64,000 nt of DNA from Miscanthus floridulus (lineage: Eukaryota > Streptophyta > Magnoliopsida > Poales > Poaceae). The position numbers were made by a program, and so were the translations under genes. Below the pieces are notes generated by a model that made no database searches, had not been told where the DNA came from, and saw only the letters and a program-made list of their open reading frames with translations. The stretch covers positions 85,321,844 to 85,385,843 of the forward strand of contig NC_089598.1 of assembly GCF_019320115.1 (NCBI RefSeq). The letters are read 5' to 3'. Shown here in pieces: positions 10,441-23,008 of the stretch. Positions within the stretch are counted from its first letter, which is position 1; each line of letters starts with the position of its first letter.

Positions 10441-13400
10441 GAGGCATGCATTGCCGAAATGACCGTCCCCTCTTTCCTTACCTTGTTAGAATCTCAAATC
10501 ACTTTTGATCAGAGGGACCATCCTTCCCATGTCGCCAAATTGGGTCACTACCCGCTCATCATCGACCCCATTGTCCGCAAGATGTGCCTCACCAAGGTGC
10601 TGATGGACAGAGGCAGTGGCCTCAACATCCTCTATGTCGACACCCTCGATGCCATGTGCATCCCCCGGTCGGAGCTCTACCCAGTGAGCTCTCCCTTCCA
10701 CGGCGTGATCCCAGGGACACAGGCATACCCGCTCAGGTAGATCGACTTGCCCGTCACATTTGGAGACCGAGCCAACTTCCGCTAAGAGGTCCTCACCTTC
10801 AAGGTGGTGGACTTCCTAGGGTCCTACCATGCCATCTTGGGGTGGCCATGCTACGCCAAGTTCATGGCTATCCCGAACTACACCTACCTCAAGTTGAAGA
10901 TGTCGAGACCGAACAACATCATCACTGTGGGTAGCACCTTTTCACATGCCTACACGTGCGACCACGAGCATTATGAGCTCACCACTGCCGTCATCAACTC
11001 AGCCGAGCTCCCTTAGCTTAGAAATTCGTTGACTCTGGTGGTCCTAGACTGCAACAAGCCCACCTCCTCGACTGCCTTCTGCCCAATCGAGGAAACTAAG
11101 GCGGTGGGGATCGACCCCACTGACCAAACCAAGATAGTGCGGATCGAGGCCAAGCTCCTAGCCAAATAGGAATATGAGCTCGCTGGCTTTCAATGCACCA
11201 ATCGTGATGTCTTCGCATGGAAACCTTCTAACATGCTGGGCATACCGCGGGAGGTCGCCGAGCATGCATCATGCCTTGTCCCAGGCTCAAAGCCCGCCAA
11301 GCAATGCCTGCATCGCTTTGACGATGAGAGGCGTAGGGCCATAGGTGAGGAGGTCGCCAACTCCTGGCAGCCGAATTCATCAAGGAGGTATACCACTCTG
11401 ACTAGCTAGCCAATCATGTTCTTGTTAAAAAGAAGACCGGGAAATGGAGAATGTGCGTTGATTATACTAGCCTCAACAAGGTGTGTCCGAAGGACCATTT
11501 TCCTTTGCCACGCATAGACTAGATAGTCGACTCCACCTCAGGATGTGAAATCCTCTCCTTTCTGGATGCCTACTCAGGCTACCACCAGATCACGATGCAA
11601 GAGTCCGACTAGCTCGCAACTTCATTCATCACCCCGTATGGTTCGTATAGTTATGTAACCATGCCTTTCGGTCCAAAGAACGCTGGCACCACCTATCAAT
11701 GGTGCATGCAGCAATGCTTTGCTGACCAAATTGACCCGCTCGACTAGCCTGACTAAGTCGAGCGGCCAAAACCAACAATCGCCATCTATGTTGATGACAT
11801 AGTGGTCAAAACGGCTCAAGCTTGTGACCTGATCGTGAACTTGGCCGCAACATTCATGAACCTCTGAAGGTTCAACATCAAATTGAATCCCAAAAAATGT
11901 GTTTTCAGAGTTCCATAGGAGAAGCTGCTTGGATACATCGTGTCCGAACATGGCATCGAGGCCAACCCCAAAAAAATCATGGTCATCTCCAACATGGTCC
12001 CTATACGCAACGTCAAGGGCATACAAAGGCTCATCGGTTGTTTGGCCGCCCTGAGATGGTTCATCTCCTAGCTAGGCGAGCAGGGGATGCCTCTCTACAA
12101 GCTTCTCAAAAAGACAGACGCGCTCGTCTAGACTGAAGAAGCACAGCAGGCTTTGGAAAGCCTCAAAGCATCACTGACGTCGGCCCCAATCCTCGTCGCT
12201 CCCGAACAGGGAGAACCCCTCCTCCTCTATGTCGCGGCAAGCAACCACGTGGTGAGCGCCACCCTAGTCATTGAAAGGGAGGAGCTGGGACACCACCTTA
12301 AGGTCCAACGACTCATATACTTCATCGGGGAGGTACTCACTGATGCCAAGGTTCGATACCCCCAGGTGCAAAAACTTCTATACGTCATGCTAATGGCGAC
12401 CCGAAAGCTCCTACACTACTACACCGACTACAAAGTCATGGTCGTCACTTCATTCCCGCTGGGAGACATCATCCGCAATTGTGACACCGCAGGACGAATC
12501 TCCAAGTGGGCAGTCGAGCTAATAGGCCACGACATCAGGTATATCCCCCGCACCGCTATTAAGTCTCAGGCTTTCGTGGACTTTGTCACCGAATGGACGG
12601 AGGTCTAGCTCTGGACCCCAGACGTCACCCATGAGTACTGGACGATGTACTTCGATGGGTCCGTAATGGCGCCCAGCTTGGGGGCTAGAGTGGTTCTGAT
12701 CTTCCCAGATAGGAGCAGGCTCTGCTACATGATCCACCTCCATCTTTTAGCCTCAAACAAAGCCACGGAATACAAGGCCCTCATCAATAGACTGTGCATC
12801 ACCATTGAGCTCAGCGCTATGCGGCTGTATGTCCGTGGCGACTCAGAGTTGGTCGTCGACCAAGTCATGAAGGAGTCCTCTTGTAAAACCCCCCTCATGG
12901 TAGCATACTGTCAGGAGGTGCGCAAGCTCAAGGACAAATTCTAGGGGATTGAACTACATCATGTCCCCCAAAAGGACAACGATGCCAACGATTTTCTCAC
13001 AAAATTGGCTACCAGGCAGGTCCCATCTCCAGATGGGGTCTTCATCACCGACCTTCACAAGCCATCTGCCCGCATCGTGGAAGGTCCAATCCAGACACAC
13101 CCCGATGCCAATCTAGCACTCGGGGGCTCCGACCTTGGTGCCTCCATGACAACGTCGCCGCCATGGTCGCACTCGATCAAGCCGGCTAGAGAGCACCCCT
13201 ACTCACATACCTCCTCGAAGAGATTCTCCCAGCAGAAAGGACTGAAGCGCAATGAATTGCTCAATGTGCCAAGATGTTCATCGCATTCGGTAACGAACTT
13301 TACAAGCGAAGTCAGTCGAGAGTACTCATTAAGTGCGTCCCTACCGACCAAGGGAAACAGCTCCTCCTTGAGGTCCATGCCGAAATCTACGGACATCACG

Positions 13401-14402
13401 TGGCCCCAAGATCACTGGTCAGAAAAGTCTTTCGCCAAGGTTTTTACTGGCCCACTACGCTGCGAGATGCAGAGGAGGTCATCCGTAGGTGTGAGGGATG
13501 CCAGTTCTACGCTCGGCAAACTCATTTGCCGGCACAGGAGCTCCAAACCATCCCTATCACCTGGTCATTCATGGTCTGAGGCCTCAACTTGGTAGGACCC
13601 CTCAAAAAGGGCCCGGGCAGCTTCACTCACCTACTTGTAGCAGTGGACAAATTCACCAAGTAGATAGAGGCGAAGCCTATCACCAACATTCACTTAGAAG
13701 ATGCAGTCAAGTTCTTCCTTGACATCATCTACTGTTTCGGTGTTCCTAACTGTATCATCACTGACCACGGAACTAATTTCACTAGGAAGAAGTTCCTGGA
13801 CTTTTGTGATGGATACGGCATCAGGATCGACTGTGCCTCGGTCGGACATCCACGTACTAACGGTCAGGTCGAGCGGGCCAATGGCATGGTCCTCCAAGGA
13901 CTCAAAGCCACTCATCTTCGGGCGATGGGTTGCAGAGGTCCCAGCGATCCTCTGGAGCCTGAGAACGACCCTAAACCAATCCACAGGGTTCACACCCTTC
14001 TTCCTGGCCTACGGAGCTGAAGCAGTGCTGCCCTCCGACCTCGACCACGGTGCCCCAAGAGTGAAGACCTTTGACCGAGACCGAGCCATGGAGGCTTAGC
14101 ATGACGCGGTCGACCTGCTCGAGGAGGCTTGCGAGACGACCGTCATCCGCTCCGCTCGCTACCAACAAACTCTTCGCATGTACCATGAAACAAAAATCAG
14201 AGGGAGGATCCTCGAGGTCGATGATCTCATGCTCCAAAGAACCCAATCAACCAAGGAGAAACATAAACTCTCTCCACCATGGGAAGGACCCTATATGGTG
14301 ACCGAGGTGATCCAACTGGGCATCTATCAACTGAAGGACGACAACGGCAACGTTCTCACCAACACATGGAACATCAAACATTTACGTCGTTTCTTCCCCT
14401 AA
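10441..14402 (+). pseudogene. Degenerate pol: protease, reverse transcriptase, RNase H, integrase
   Basis: The protease region at 10480-10800 has MDRGSGLNILY where the family has DGGSGLNILY, so the active-site DGG is damaged. Reverse transcriptase spans about 11100-12130, with VKKKTGKWRMCVDYTSLNK, FLDAYSGYHQI, a PFGPKNAGTTYQ block and the catalytic YVDD at 11787-11798. RNase H is at 12645-12944 with YFDGS, an E in NKATEYKAL and a D in VRGDSEL. Integrase spans 13270-14402 with a zinc-finger CEGC near 13491. Its first catalytic Asp appears as Asn (GLNLVGP), while ITDHGTNF and NGQVERAN keep the second Asp and the Glu. The tail NTWNIKHLRRFFP ends at 14402, with no chromodomain. Frames shift several times and stops, mostly TAG, are frequent. 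Confidence 0.9.
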
Positions 14403-14896
14403 AACTCGGTCTTACCACTTTCTTTCATTCAACGTTTGCTCCTACAAGCACCCCAGCCCGAGCACTCTCGGCCTAGGTCGCTCGGGGGCTCCACGAGGGT
14501 GCGATACCACCTCTCTTTTTACTATCATATAGTAAATACTTTTTACCCAAATGAAAGGTTAGTTCATTCCTTTAATTAACCTACGTAACTTTGTTTGAAA
14601 CTCCTAACCGATCACACCCCGCCACGACCTATGATTACGAGCAGCTGAGCCTCGTGGGCCACACCCGGGTTCCTAAGGTTGCAGCCTATGGGTCAAACGG
14701 GCAGGTGTGAAAAAGAAAGGATAAAAACAAAGCTATGCTAGGGTAAAAACAAGGAACAGATGGGACAAGCTTCCCCTTACAAAGTGATTCCATTACAAAA
14801 TGAAATTAAAGTATTCATGAATATGAAAAAACTGTTCACACGGTGGCTTTCCCATGAACTTAACTTTTCATGTACTAACTATTTCCACCCAAAATC

Positions 14897-17800
14897 CTAT
14901 TGTGGCCGCCCGGCAGCATCGGCTGATGGCTCAGTCAGCGAGGATAAGGATTGCTCGCCTTTCGATGGGACAACGTTCGGCTCGGTCGGAGGCGGGATGA
15001 CGCTTGCCCTCGACCTGGTCTCCACTCTATCCACAGGCGGGATGACATCTTCTTGATGCACGCCTTCAGCCATGCTCACACGGTGAGCCTCCATCACCCA
15101 CTACGTGGAGACTTGCTCAGCAACCATTTGTGTGTATGGCACCAAGCTCTCCTCGAGCGCATGGATGGCATCCACACTCCAACCGTCGGCGTACCCTATG
15201 TAGATGATGGCAAAGTCCAGGTCTGGGTGGTGTGTCGCCACTGAGATTAGCACCCCAACGTCCCATAGAACATCCCATCGAAGATGAGCGCCTGAACTTT
15301 GTTTGGGACCTCCGCAAGCTAGACGACGGGCGTACTGGTGCTCGGCGCTGACCCGAACACCTTGGAAACAACCACCTGGGCAACGTTGAGGATCTGGTCG
15401 AGCTCCCCCTCGAGAGCACGTTGCTCTTCAAGGGACTTGGCTAGCACCTCCGCGCTCCGACTGATCACCGCCTTGGCTGTCTCTAGCTCCCGCTCCAGAG
15501 AACCAACTTTTCCACCCAGTTCTAAAAAAAGCACGACAAGTTTAGAAGCAAGGGAAACAAAAACCAAGACATCAACCAAAGGCGGAACAGATACATACTG
15601 AGGCAGGTGCCTTCGAGGATGGAGAGCCCTTCCTCTTGCTGGGTGATCTTCTTGAGCAGTCGAGCGTTCGACTCGTCCACCCCAAGCACCTGCCCCCGGA
15701 GCGCGAGCACTTCTCGATCAGCCTCTAACTGGGCCTTCTACTCCATCTCTAGAGCCACAAAGGACTTTTGGAGCGCCGCCTTGGTCTCCCCCAGGTCAAC
15801 CTTCGCTGCGTCGAGTCCTCGCTCGGCAGCAGTCGCCCGTTCCGCCGTGAGCAGTTCCGCCGCCTGCGCTCCCGTCGCCTCGACCGCTTAGTCTTGGGAC
15901 TCGTGGCAGGCGGATTCTAGCTAGCGCTCAAGCTCGTCGACCCGCCATGACATCGTGGCTTCCAGCTCCATTTGATCATGTTCCTCCTGAAGGAAATGGG
16001 ACTTGCGAATCGATGTCGCCTCTAACTCCTATAAAGCGAGAAGCAAGCACGTTGAGACAACTAGTGGAAGACCAAGGAGTTGAGGACAAACACTAAAAAC
16101 ACAAAGGGCATACCTCAGCGATGTGTGGTAGGTTGACTGAGACTGCCTGATGGATGAGCTCAACCCGCTCCAAGGCCTCCTTGAGCTTCACCTTGGTTTG
16201 GGCGTGGTCAGACTCCATTGGCAGTCCTCTCTCCTCTAGGAAGTGCTAGAGCGCCACCTCCTCCTCGTTGCGAAGGACAAACTGAGACTTCCTCAGGTCA
16301 CTAGGCTAGGGCCACACTAGCTTGTGGGTCGGCCCCAACCTGCTAGAAGATCCAGCCGCCGCAACATCGTGCAACGATCGGACCACCGCCAGCTCCTACG
16401 ATGGCGGGATGGCCGGCGGCTCCACCCTAGCACCTGCCTCACCGGAGCAGAGGATCTCCACTATCTCGACTCCATGGCCAGCTGGCGAATGTTCTACCTC
16501 TAGCCTGGTCGTGTCTCCTCCTGACCCCTCTAGCTCTGACCAGGACGGCGAGCCAAGTGTTCCTCCACCGGGCGAGGCAGGGAGCCTGGTCTCCCTCTTC
16601 TCTTCCACCATGGCTATTGGGGGAGGGATAGCAAGGGTTACCTCCAACCCAACCTCCGCCGTCGCCATGAGGATCGCTACCATCACCGCCGCCGCCGCTG
16701 CCGCCGTACTCACGGCCAACCGGGAGGACGCAACCCCCAGAAGGGAAGGTCGCACCGCCACCAGTCTGCTTTCCCCACTGCTCGTCGTGACTTGCTACAG
16801 GCTGGGCCTCCACTCCTCCCGCATAGGAGGTGGGGTGATGCCCAGACCCATCAGTCCCTGGCCGTTGTCAAATAAGTATAGGTCAGTCATGCTCAAAAAA
16901 CTCAACTATGAGATCAAAAAGGAACATAGATGCATACTTGGATGAAAGCAACATGGCCCTAAAGCCCCGACCCGCTGGCAACGAGCCCACCGGACGAGGA
17001 CTGCTCATGGGTCATGACCTATGCCCCCTCACATCGATCGAGGGAGGAGCCGCCCCGGCCGGTTCCCAATTGGCCCACGAGTCGCCGCGACCGTCGGCTC
17101 GTGGCGCACCCACTAGGGCAACTGACAGGGCATCTCCCCGTTGTGGGTCACGCGCACACACCAACCCCGAAGATGCAGGGGTACGAGCATGCTCCTCCGA
17201 TCGGCTGGCATGCCCCTCCACGCTCGATGCAGGGGGGCGAAGCCAACGATGCCTCCAAAGGGCGTGGCGACCGCACTCGCTTTGCCTCTCGCTCGACGGC
17301 GGTGTCCGAGCTCACGGCGCGCTTCCTTGACATGGGAACATCAACGTGCCTCTCTGTATCCTGCCCATCGCCGATGGACAAGGCCATAGGTGCACGACGC
17401 TCCACCAAGGTCACGACAACACCTTTGTCTCCATCATCCTCGGAGGTGCTCACATCACCACCCATCTCCGTGGGCTCCTCAGACTCGAGCTCCGCCTCCA
17501 CGTCGCTTTGGTTTTCACCGGCCTGCACCTGCTAGGCGATCTCCTTCTCCTTCTCGTGCCTCCTTTGGGCCTTCTCAATTCTCTTCTTCTTTTTGGCAAC
17601 TGCTGCCTCTTTCAGAGCAGCTTGCCGAGCTACGCCCTTCGACCCCTCAGAAGATGCGGTCGGGACTTGTAACCCGTGAGCCTTATGAAACGGATGACTC
17701 AAAGTCAAAATATAGGAGAGCAAAAGGGAAAAGGACACAGAATGAGAAGAGTGGAGCATACCAGATTGGACAGCTTCATGGCGTGAAGAGGTCTAGGCTT

Positions 17801-18625
17801 TCCTTCAAGGGACTCTTTGTCCCTTAATTGCAGCACCCGGTCGAGCCAACTCTAGACTTCGTCCTTCACCAACTCCTCTAGCGACGCACGGTCGGGATCC
17901 ATTGGGCCGGAGTAGGCCCACATCAGTCACCTCCTCTCCACCAGTGGGGTGACTCAACGGCGAAAGAAGGTGTGGAACACCCGCAGCCCATCGAGGTCGT
18001 GCTGCACCAGCTTCTGGAGCTCCACCTCGATGACCTCCAGCTTGTTCTACTGACTAGAGGGACCCCACAACTAGCTCTCCTGCCTCTCCGAGCTTCTTTC
18101 GATGAACGACGGGAATGGCGCCTCCACTAGGTTCTTGATGTAGAACCACTCCCCATGCCACCCCCGATTGGAGTCACAGGGGGAGTACACGGGGTAGGAG
18201 CCCAACAATCTCGGCTTCTTCTACAAGGCAAAGCCCCCAACCAACGTGGTTCTGGGTGGCTTCCCCTCTGACAAGGCTTGCCCGGTGAAGATCAGTTGGA
18301 AGAGGTCCACGTGCGGCTCCATCCCGAGGAAGGCCTCATAGACGGTGATAAAACGAGCAATGTGCAGCACCCCAGTCGAATTGAGGTGCTGCAGCTCTAG
18401 GCCCCACTTGTTGAGAAGCCGACGCAAGAACCAGTGCGTGGGATATCCTAGCCCGCGCTCGTGGAAGGCGAGGAAGGAGATAACCTCATCGGCCCAAGGT
18501 CACGAAATGGCTTCCCCTAGTGCAGGAGCCCTCCAATGTGCCACCTCCTTCGGCGGAAGCAACCCCTTCTCGGCGAAGGCGGACAACACCGCCTCATCTA
18601 CATTGGATGGCCTCTAGTTCGACAT
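14897..18625 (-). pseudogene. Spliced antisense gene of the Tat element (Transposase_28-like)
   Basis: On the minus strand, ATG at 18625 opens a frame reading through FLAFHERGLGYPTHWFLRRL and LHIARFITVYEAFLGMEPH. This resembles the Pfam family described as putative gypsy-type transposon (Transposase_28). After it come a KKPRLLGSYPVYSPCDS block, a basic KKKKRIEKAQRRHEKEKE segment near 17550, an acidic Ser-rich stretch (17150-17530) and a long coiled coil (15320-16100). It ends at a stop at 14897. Intron-like GT...AG gaps occur near 17760-17690, 16945-16870, 16110-16036 and 15600-15526. Stops at SN*RP, IS*PW, AL*KK and QES*L are TAG or TGA where Gln or Arg is expected. Its function in the element is unknown. 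A TATA-like TTAAATAGG lies near 18800, about 175 bp upstream. Confidence 0.75.
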
Positions 18626-20137
18626 CGCGCTCCAGACTCACGAACGGATCTGTGAGTTCTCCTCTCCCTCGCTTTACCCTCTTTCTCCTAGGAACTGCTA
18701 TGGAACATGAACGTGCTTGGCGAGAAGGAAGAAGGAGGAGAGGCGAAAGATGGAGAAAGGCGAAGGAATGGGACGAACTCTCTCTCCCTTCCCCTATTTA
18801 ATGCGGATAGGCATGCGGTGGGACGCGTCTTGACTGATGGGACACACCCTGCCCAATGAAATGTCACCTGATTAAAGCGAGACATGGCCTGGGTTGGGCC
18901 CACCACTACCACAACCCAGGCATAGGAAACATAGCGCAACCGCATGCAAATGACCCTCCACCTTCCCAGGTAGGGTTTGGAAGGGCCCACTGATAGGATC
19001 TCTATCGAGGGAAGACCAACGGGCCACCTGAGTCGATCGGATGGCTCAGGCAACTGCCGAGAGACAGGTAAGGAGCAGTGGGATGCCCCATGCGGGCTAC
19101 GCTGACTCCGTCATGAATGATGGATATGGATCCCATTCGGACATATCCGATAAGAGCTCCTCAAACCCGTCACTCAAGTCATCAAGGTAACTTTACTAAG
19201 CCTTCTTACTTTGTTTTCTGATGCATGATCATTCATTCATCATTTCTCATACACGCATTCACATATTCATTCATACAATCATTCATTCATCCCATACATC
19301 AAAAGCATCACATATGCAATCAATGCATCACAACGCTTCGTGTTGCATCACGAAGCGGTAGTTGCCTCATTCAGCATGAGCAACGACCGGCCCGCGAAGG
19401 GCTCGAGGCGGCCTCACGTCAAACAAAGCTAGGGGAGAAAACGCAGATGAGCCCTAGCGGCCCTTGCCCGATATGCTCAGAAGCAGATAGGGTCATCTCG
19501 ACCTTCTCGTTCGATCCTAACCTCAAGCCATGACCACAGAATCTCCATCGAGCGGAGGCCAGCGGGCCACCTGAGTCGGTCTTCGGAACGACCCGAGCAT
19601 CTGTCGGGATGCGGGTTAAGGAGCAGTGGAATGCCACATGAGGGCTATGCCGACCCTGTTACGAACGTGCCCGTTAGTGAGCTCACCGAGCGCGTCACTC
19701 GAGCCATCGAGGCAAGCGACGTTAGCTCAGCACCTACGGTTGTGGAAACCACAGACGCGGTAACACACGGAACTAGACCAACCCCTACCAAACCCAACAG
19801 GGCTCAGGGGCTCAGGTCGTCCGACGTCGACTCGGGAAACCAACCAACCGCGCAGGTTGCGGGTAGGACAAACATGGGCGAACACCCCGACCGGTAGAAA
19901 CACAGAAGTCTACGGCCCTAGGAAAGAGTACCAAGATACTCAGCCTCCAACCGACTCACCAGCCGCATGCAGGCTCTGGGGCTACACCGACCGCCGCGCA
20001 CCCGCTGGCAAGTCAAAAAATCCCCCAGACGATTCTACCCAAATCGCCTGGGGCCTCGGGGGCTACACCCACCAGGTGCACTCGCACGCACCCGCTGGCA
20101 AAAACAAAAAATCCCCTAGACGATTCTACCCGAATCA
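18626..20137 (+). repeat. 3' untranslated part of the gypsy element with internal duplications
   Basis: Non-coding. A block of about 120 bp containing GGGCCACCTGAGTCG and AAGGAGCAGTGG occurs at about 18985-19105 and again at 19540-19660. A low-complexity ATTCATTCAT tract lies at 19225-19290. A tandem duplication of about 105 bp (GACGATTCTACCC and CTCGGGGGCT blocks) occupies 19990-20155 and runs into the polypurine tract. Confidence 0.6.
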
Positions 20138-20157
20138 CCCGGGGGCTCGGGGGCTCC
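20138..20157 (+). other. Polypurine tract of the gypsy element
   Basis: CCCGGGGGCTCGGGGGCTCC directly precedes the 3' LTR. It is purine-rich but interrupted, as in other Tat elements. Confidence 0.6.
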
Positions 20158-21263
20158 TGTCGGGTTTATAAACCCGGGGTCCCTAATGGGCCCGCTTCTC
20201 CGCAAAAGCTCAGCCTAGCAGACGGCATTACAAACGACGCGCTACTCCTGGGCCGGCCCAAATACCTAACGACAAGCCAAAAGAGTGATCCAGTCTCCGA
20301 CTTGAAGGTCTGGCCAAGGAGGGGACGACGCTCGCTTCCGACTTCGACCCGCTTTTCCGACCGGAAGGTCTGGCCAATGAGGGGACGACGCTCACTTCCG
20401 ACTCTGACTCACTTTTCCGACCAGGAATACACCGAACCTCTGCTTACGACTCTTCTCCGACCGGCGCGGTCGAAGCCGACTGGGAACGACCGGTCGGGGA
20501 CGCCCGCTCAGTGAGGACCCAAGAAATCAGGCGGAGCAGATAAGGTAAGGCGCTGAAGTCAACCGCAATACCGAGGACCATACCTTGCACACCTGCAGGA
20601 CAGACTGTCAGGCCATGCCAGAAGGGTACTTTGTAGCCTTCCAGACATGTTAGAACGCAAACAGTGTTGTAGGCGCCGATATTTGCCATACCAGAAGAAC
20701 ATGATGGAGCCCGCCACATGCATCTGGGCGTCAACAGTATTGTGGGCGCCGACAAACTGTCTTGTACCCGACGACGTGGGCAACAAGACTAGAGAACACT
20801 CTCTTTCTCTCTCTCTCTCTCTAAACTTGTAAGGCCATCCCCTTCACCTATAAAAGGGGATGCGCTCTCTCCCAACAAAGGACGGTCATTCCGACTCTCT
20901 CTCTCTGCTAGCTTTAGATATTCAGAGCACTCGAACAGTTCCACGGCTCTAGAAATCTAAAGCCACATAGAGCATACGTCCCAATACTTAGCGCACGTAG
21001 GAGCTCCCATCACTCTTGGCCCTTCAGTCCAGAGTCCGTCCGGACCTCTTGCGCTCCCAATCTTACTCCCTCTCGTTTGTAACCCCACAGCAAACTTTGA
21101 GCACATGGGCTCAGGAATAAAGTCACCGACTGACTCAAACTGGACGTAGGGCACGTTGCCTGAACCAGTATAAACCATGTGTCATTGAGTGTTAGGCCAC
21201 ATCCGATCACAACCTACGGCAAAACGACAAATATTTACTTGTTGGTCACTTTTCGCATCGACA
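20158..21263 (+). repeat. 3' LTR of the gypsy element
   Basis: 1,106 bp, matching 6878-8025 throughout, with the same TATA box near 20850 and shorter CT runs. It ends CGACA before GGTAG. Confidence 0.93.
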
Positions 21264-21474
21264 GGTAGTGAATAGTTAGCTCTCAACTATTAATACATAG
21301 ATCACTTTCTTGTCCCACAAAGTTTCTTGATTCTTGTGCATAAGCTGGCTTTAAACTTACATGTTGCTTCCCATCTCTCTCCTCTTCTCTTTTCTCCTCC
21401 TCGGTATTTAGCGTACTTACAGTCTGTTATTACACTGCTCTAGGTTTAAATCCCAAGGCCCTTTATTGCACCTA

Positions 21475-21612
21475 CATGGGTTATTTGGTTCATGGTCTGA
21501 GAAGCTGCCTGGTCCAGGCAACTCATCCTAGGCGTTCATTTTTCTATGCCTGTGGACAGGATTGTTGCATGGCTGCTGAGCTGCCTGCCAGGCTGCAACC
21601 AAACAGCCGAAT
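21475..21612. mobile_element. Small MITE-like inverted-repeat element
   Basis: TTATTTGGTTCATGG... on the left and ...GCAACCAAACAGCC on the right are inverted, with matching inner blocks around CTGCCTGG and CCAGGC. About 138 bp and non-coding. The ends are imperfect and no target duplication is certain. Confidence 0.4.
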
Positions 21613-22479
21613 CCAGCGAGGCAAATTGAATAAGATTGACTTAGTTTTGTGACAAAGTAACAAACTCTATAGCCTGTTATTCTAAAAAAAACTCTATAGC
21701 CTGTGGATTAGCCTGCTGAGATTCAAGGTTGTGGGAGAGTATAGTCAGCCCGCTCTAGTGGAGATGAAAGTTCTTATGAAATCCCTTTAACATTTTCAGT
21801 GTACCATCAGACAACCAAACTGAAAGTTTACTTCACATTTTGCATGTTACGGCAATTTTTTTATTATTGTAGTAAGGTTGTACGCCAGTAAAGATTCATA
21901 CATCAGGATTTAAACGTAGTACCTTGATATTCTCTCGAGCGTCCATACCTTCTGAGCTACACAATACACTTGTGACTATATTACTGATGCTATTTTTTAA
22001 CTATAATTTATGAATCTTATATTATATATTAGACACTCTAAATGATCTCAAATGAAAAGGTTGTTAACTGGAAATTAAAATTATAGATCTCGTCAAGTAC
22101 TACAACTTTGGTATTGACTTCGGGTCCATTCAACATTGTTAATTAACTCAAATCCTATCCAAGAACTTATATTAAATATTTAAACATATAAATTATCTCA
22201 AATTAAAATGTTGACAACTAGAAAGCTTTAGATCTCTTTGAACTCTATAATTTTAGTATAAAGATTGTCTTACTTCATATGAAAAAATTACTTTTTTTAC
22301 AAAGTAGCCTACCACTGTTAGTTGTAGCCACAAACCGTTAATGAAAACCTATCTATCACTGTTCACTGCCCTGGGTTTGAAAGAAACCGGTAGTTATATT
22401 ATTAAATCTATAGCAGTGAACTAGTTTCATCAGCCAAGCCGATAGACCGGCCCATATATGTAGTAGTGAAGTAGTCTTA
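21613..22479. other. AT-rich non-coding stretch
   Basis: No reading frame of note. Two loosely similar blocks (CTCAAATGAAAAGGTTGTTAAC near 22045 and CTCAAATTAAAATGTTGACAAC near 22196) suggest an old internal duplication of about 150 bp, typical of decayed repeats. Confidence 0.4.
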
Positions 22480-22756
22480 GCCATGCATACTTTTTTCAGG
22501 CTAGTAACATCCTGATCAAGTCTAAAGCGTTTACGCCAAATTACAAGGTCATCGCAAACCTTAGAAACTATGGAACGTCTTGAGGAGTTGAGGGGGATTC
22601 ATTCTGGAAAATTTCACCATTCCTAGCGTCCCACAACCGCCACAAAATCGTCAGCGGGATGAAAGGCCAAAGCTTTGCGTCCAAGTGAGGAGGGATACCA
22701 GCGTTCCATATGCCTACCTCGGAAAGAGCTGCAACGTTGCGAAGCTTCAATTTGTT
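22480..22756 (-). pseudogene. LINE-type fragment (zinc-binding region after reverse transcriptase)
   Basis: On the minus strand, KLWPFIPLTILWRLWDARNG and, one frame over, CDDLVIWRKRF match the zf-RVT region that follows reverse transcriptase in plant non-LTR retrotransposons and related host copies. A frameshift and a TAG near 22570 separate the two parts. No reverse transcriptase core remains. It could also be the tail of a host gene derived from a LINE. Confidence 0.6.
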
Positions 22757-23008
22757 TCAGCCATGCATGCTAGACGATAGACCCGGCCCATATAGCTAAC
22801 AAAAATTAGAATTTTGCGCCCCAATGATCCATCTATTATTGTTTGCCCTCTTATGGAAAAAAATATAGCTGCGCTCTATGTATGTATAAATTTCTAAATT
22901 TTTTAGTCATGTTTGTCCTTTTTATGGTACCACTCCGATTGCCTATAAATAGCAGACAACACGGAATGACAAAAAAAAAAGTAGGGACAAAATGCAACGT
23001 GAATCTTA

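Larger units (their letters stand above)
6878..21263 (+). mobile_element. Ty3/gypsy LTR retrotransposon, Tat lineage, complete but decayed
   Basis: A 14,386-bp element with two LTRs that begin TGTCGGG and end CGACA. Flanking pentamers are GTTAG (6873-6877) and GGTAG (21264-21268), one mismatch apart, consistent with an aged 5-bp target duplication. The order is LTR, PBS, gag, protease, reverse transcriptase, RNase H, integrase, a long 3' region with an antisense gene, PPT, LTR. Reverse transcriptase before integrase places it in Ty3/gypsy. The long 3' region with an antisense spliced gene carrying a Transposase_28-like domain is typical of grass Tat elements such as Grande. All reading frames carry stops or frameshifts, so it is not autonomous now. 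Confidence 0.93.

Noticed and set aside
13005..13595. 196-codon plus-strand frame
   Set aside because: It overlaps the integrase zinc-finger region in the wrong frame; the integrase residues are read one frame over.
16322..16945. 207-codon plus-strand open frame
   Set aside because: It is the shadow of the minus-strand antisense gene of the gypsy element, has no recognisable domain and shows skewed Ala/Ser content.
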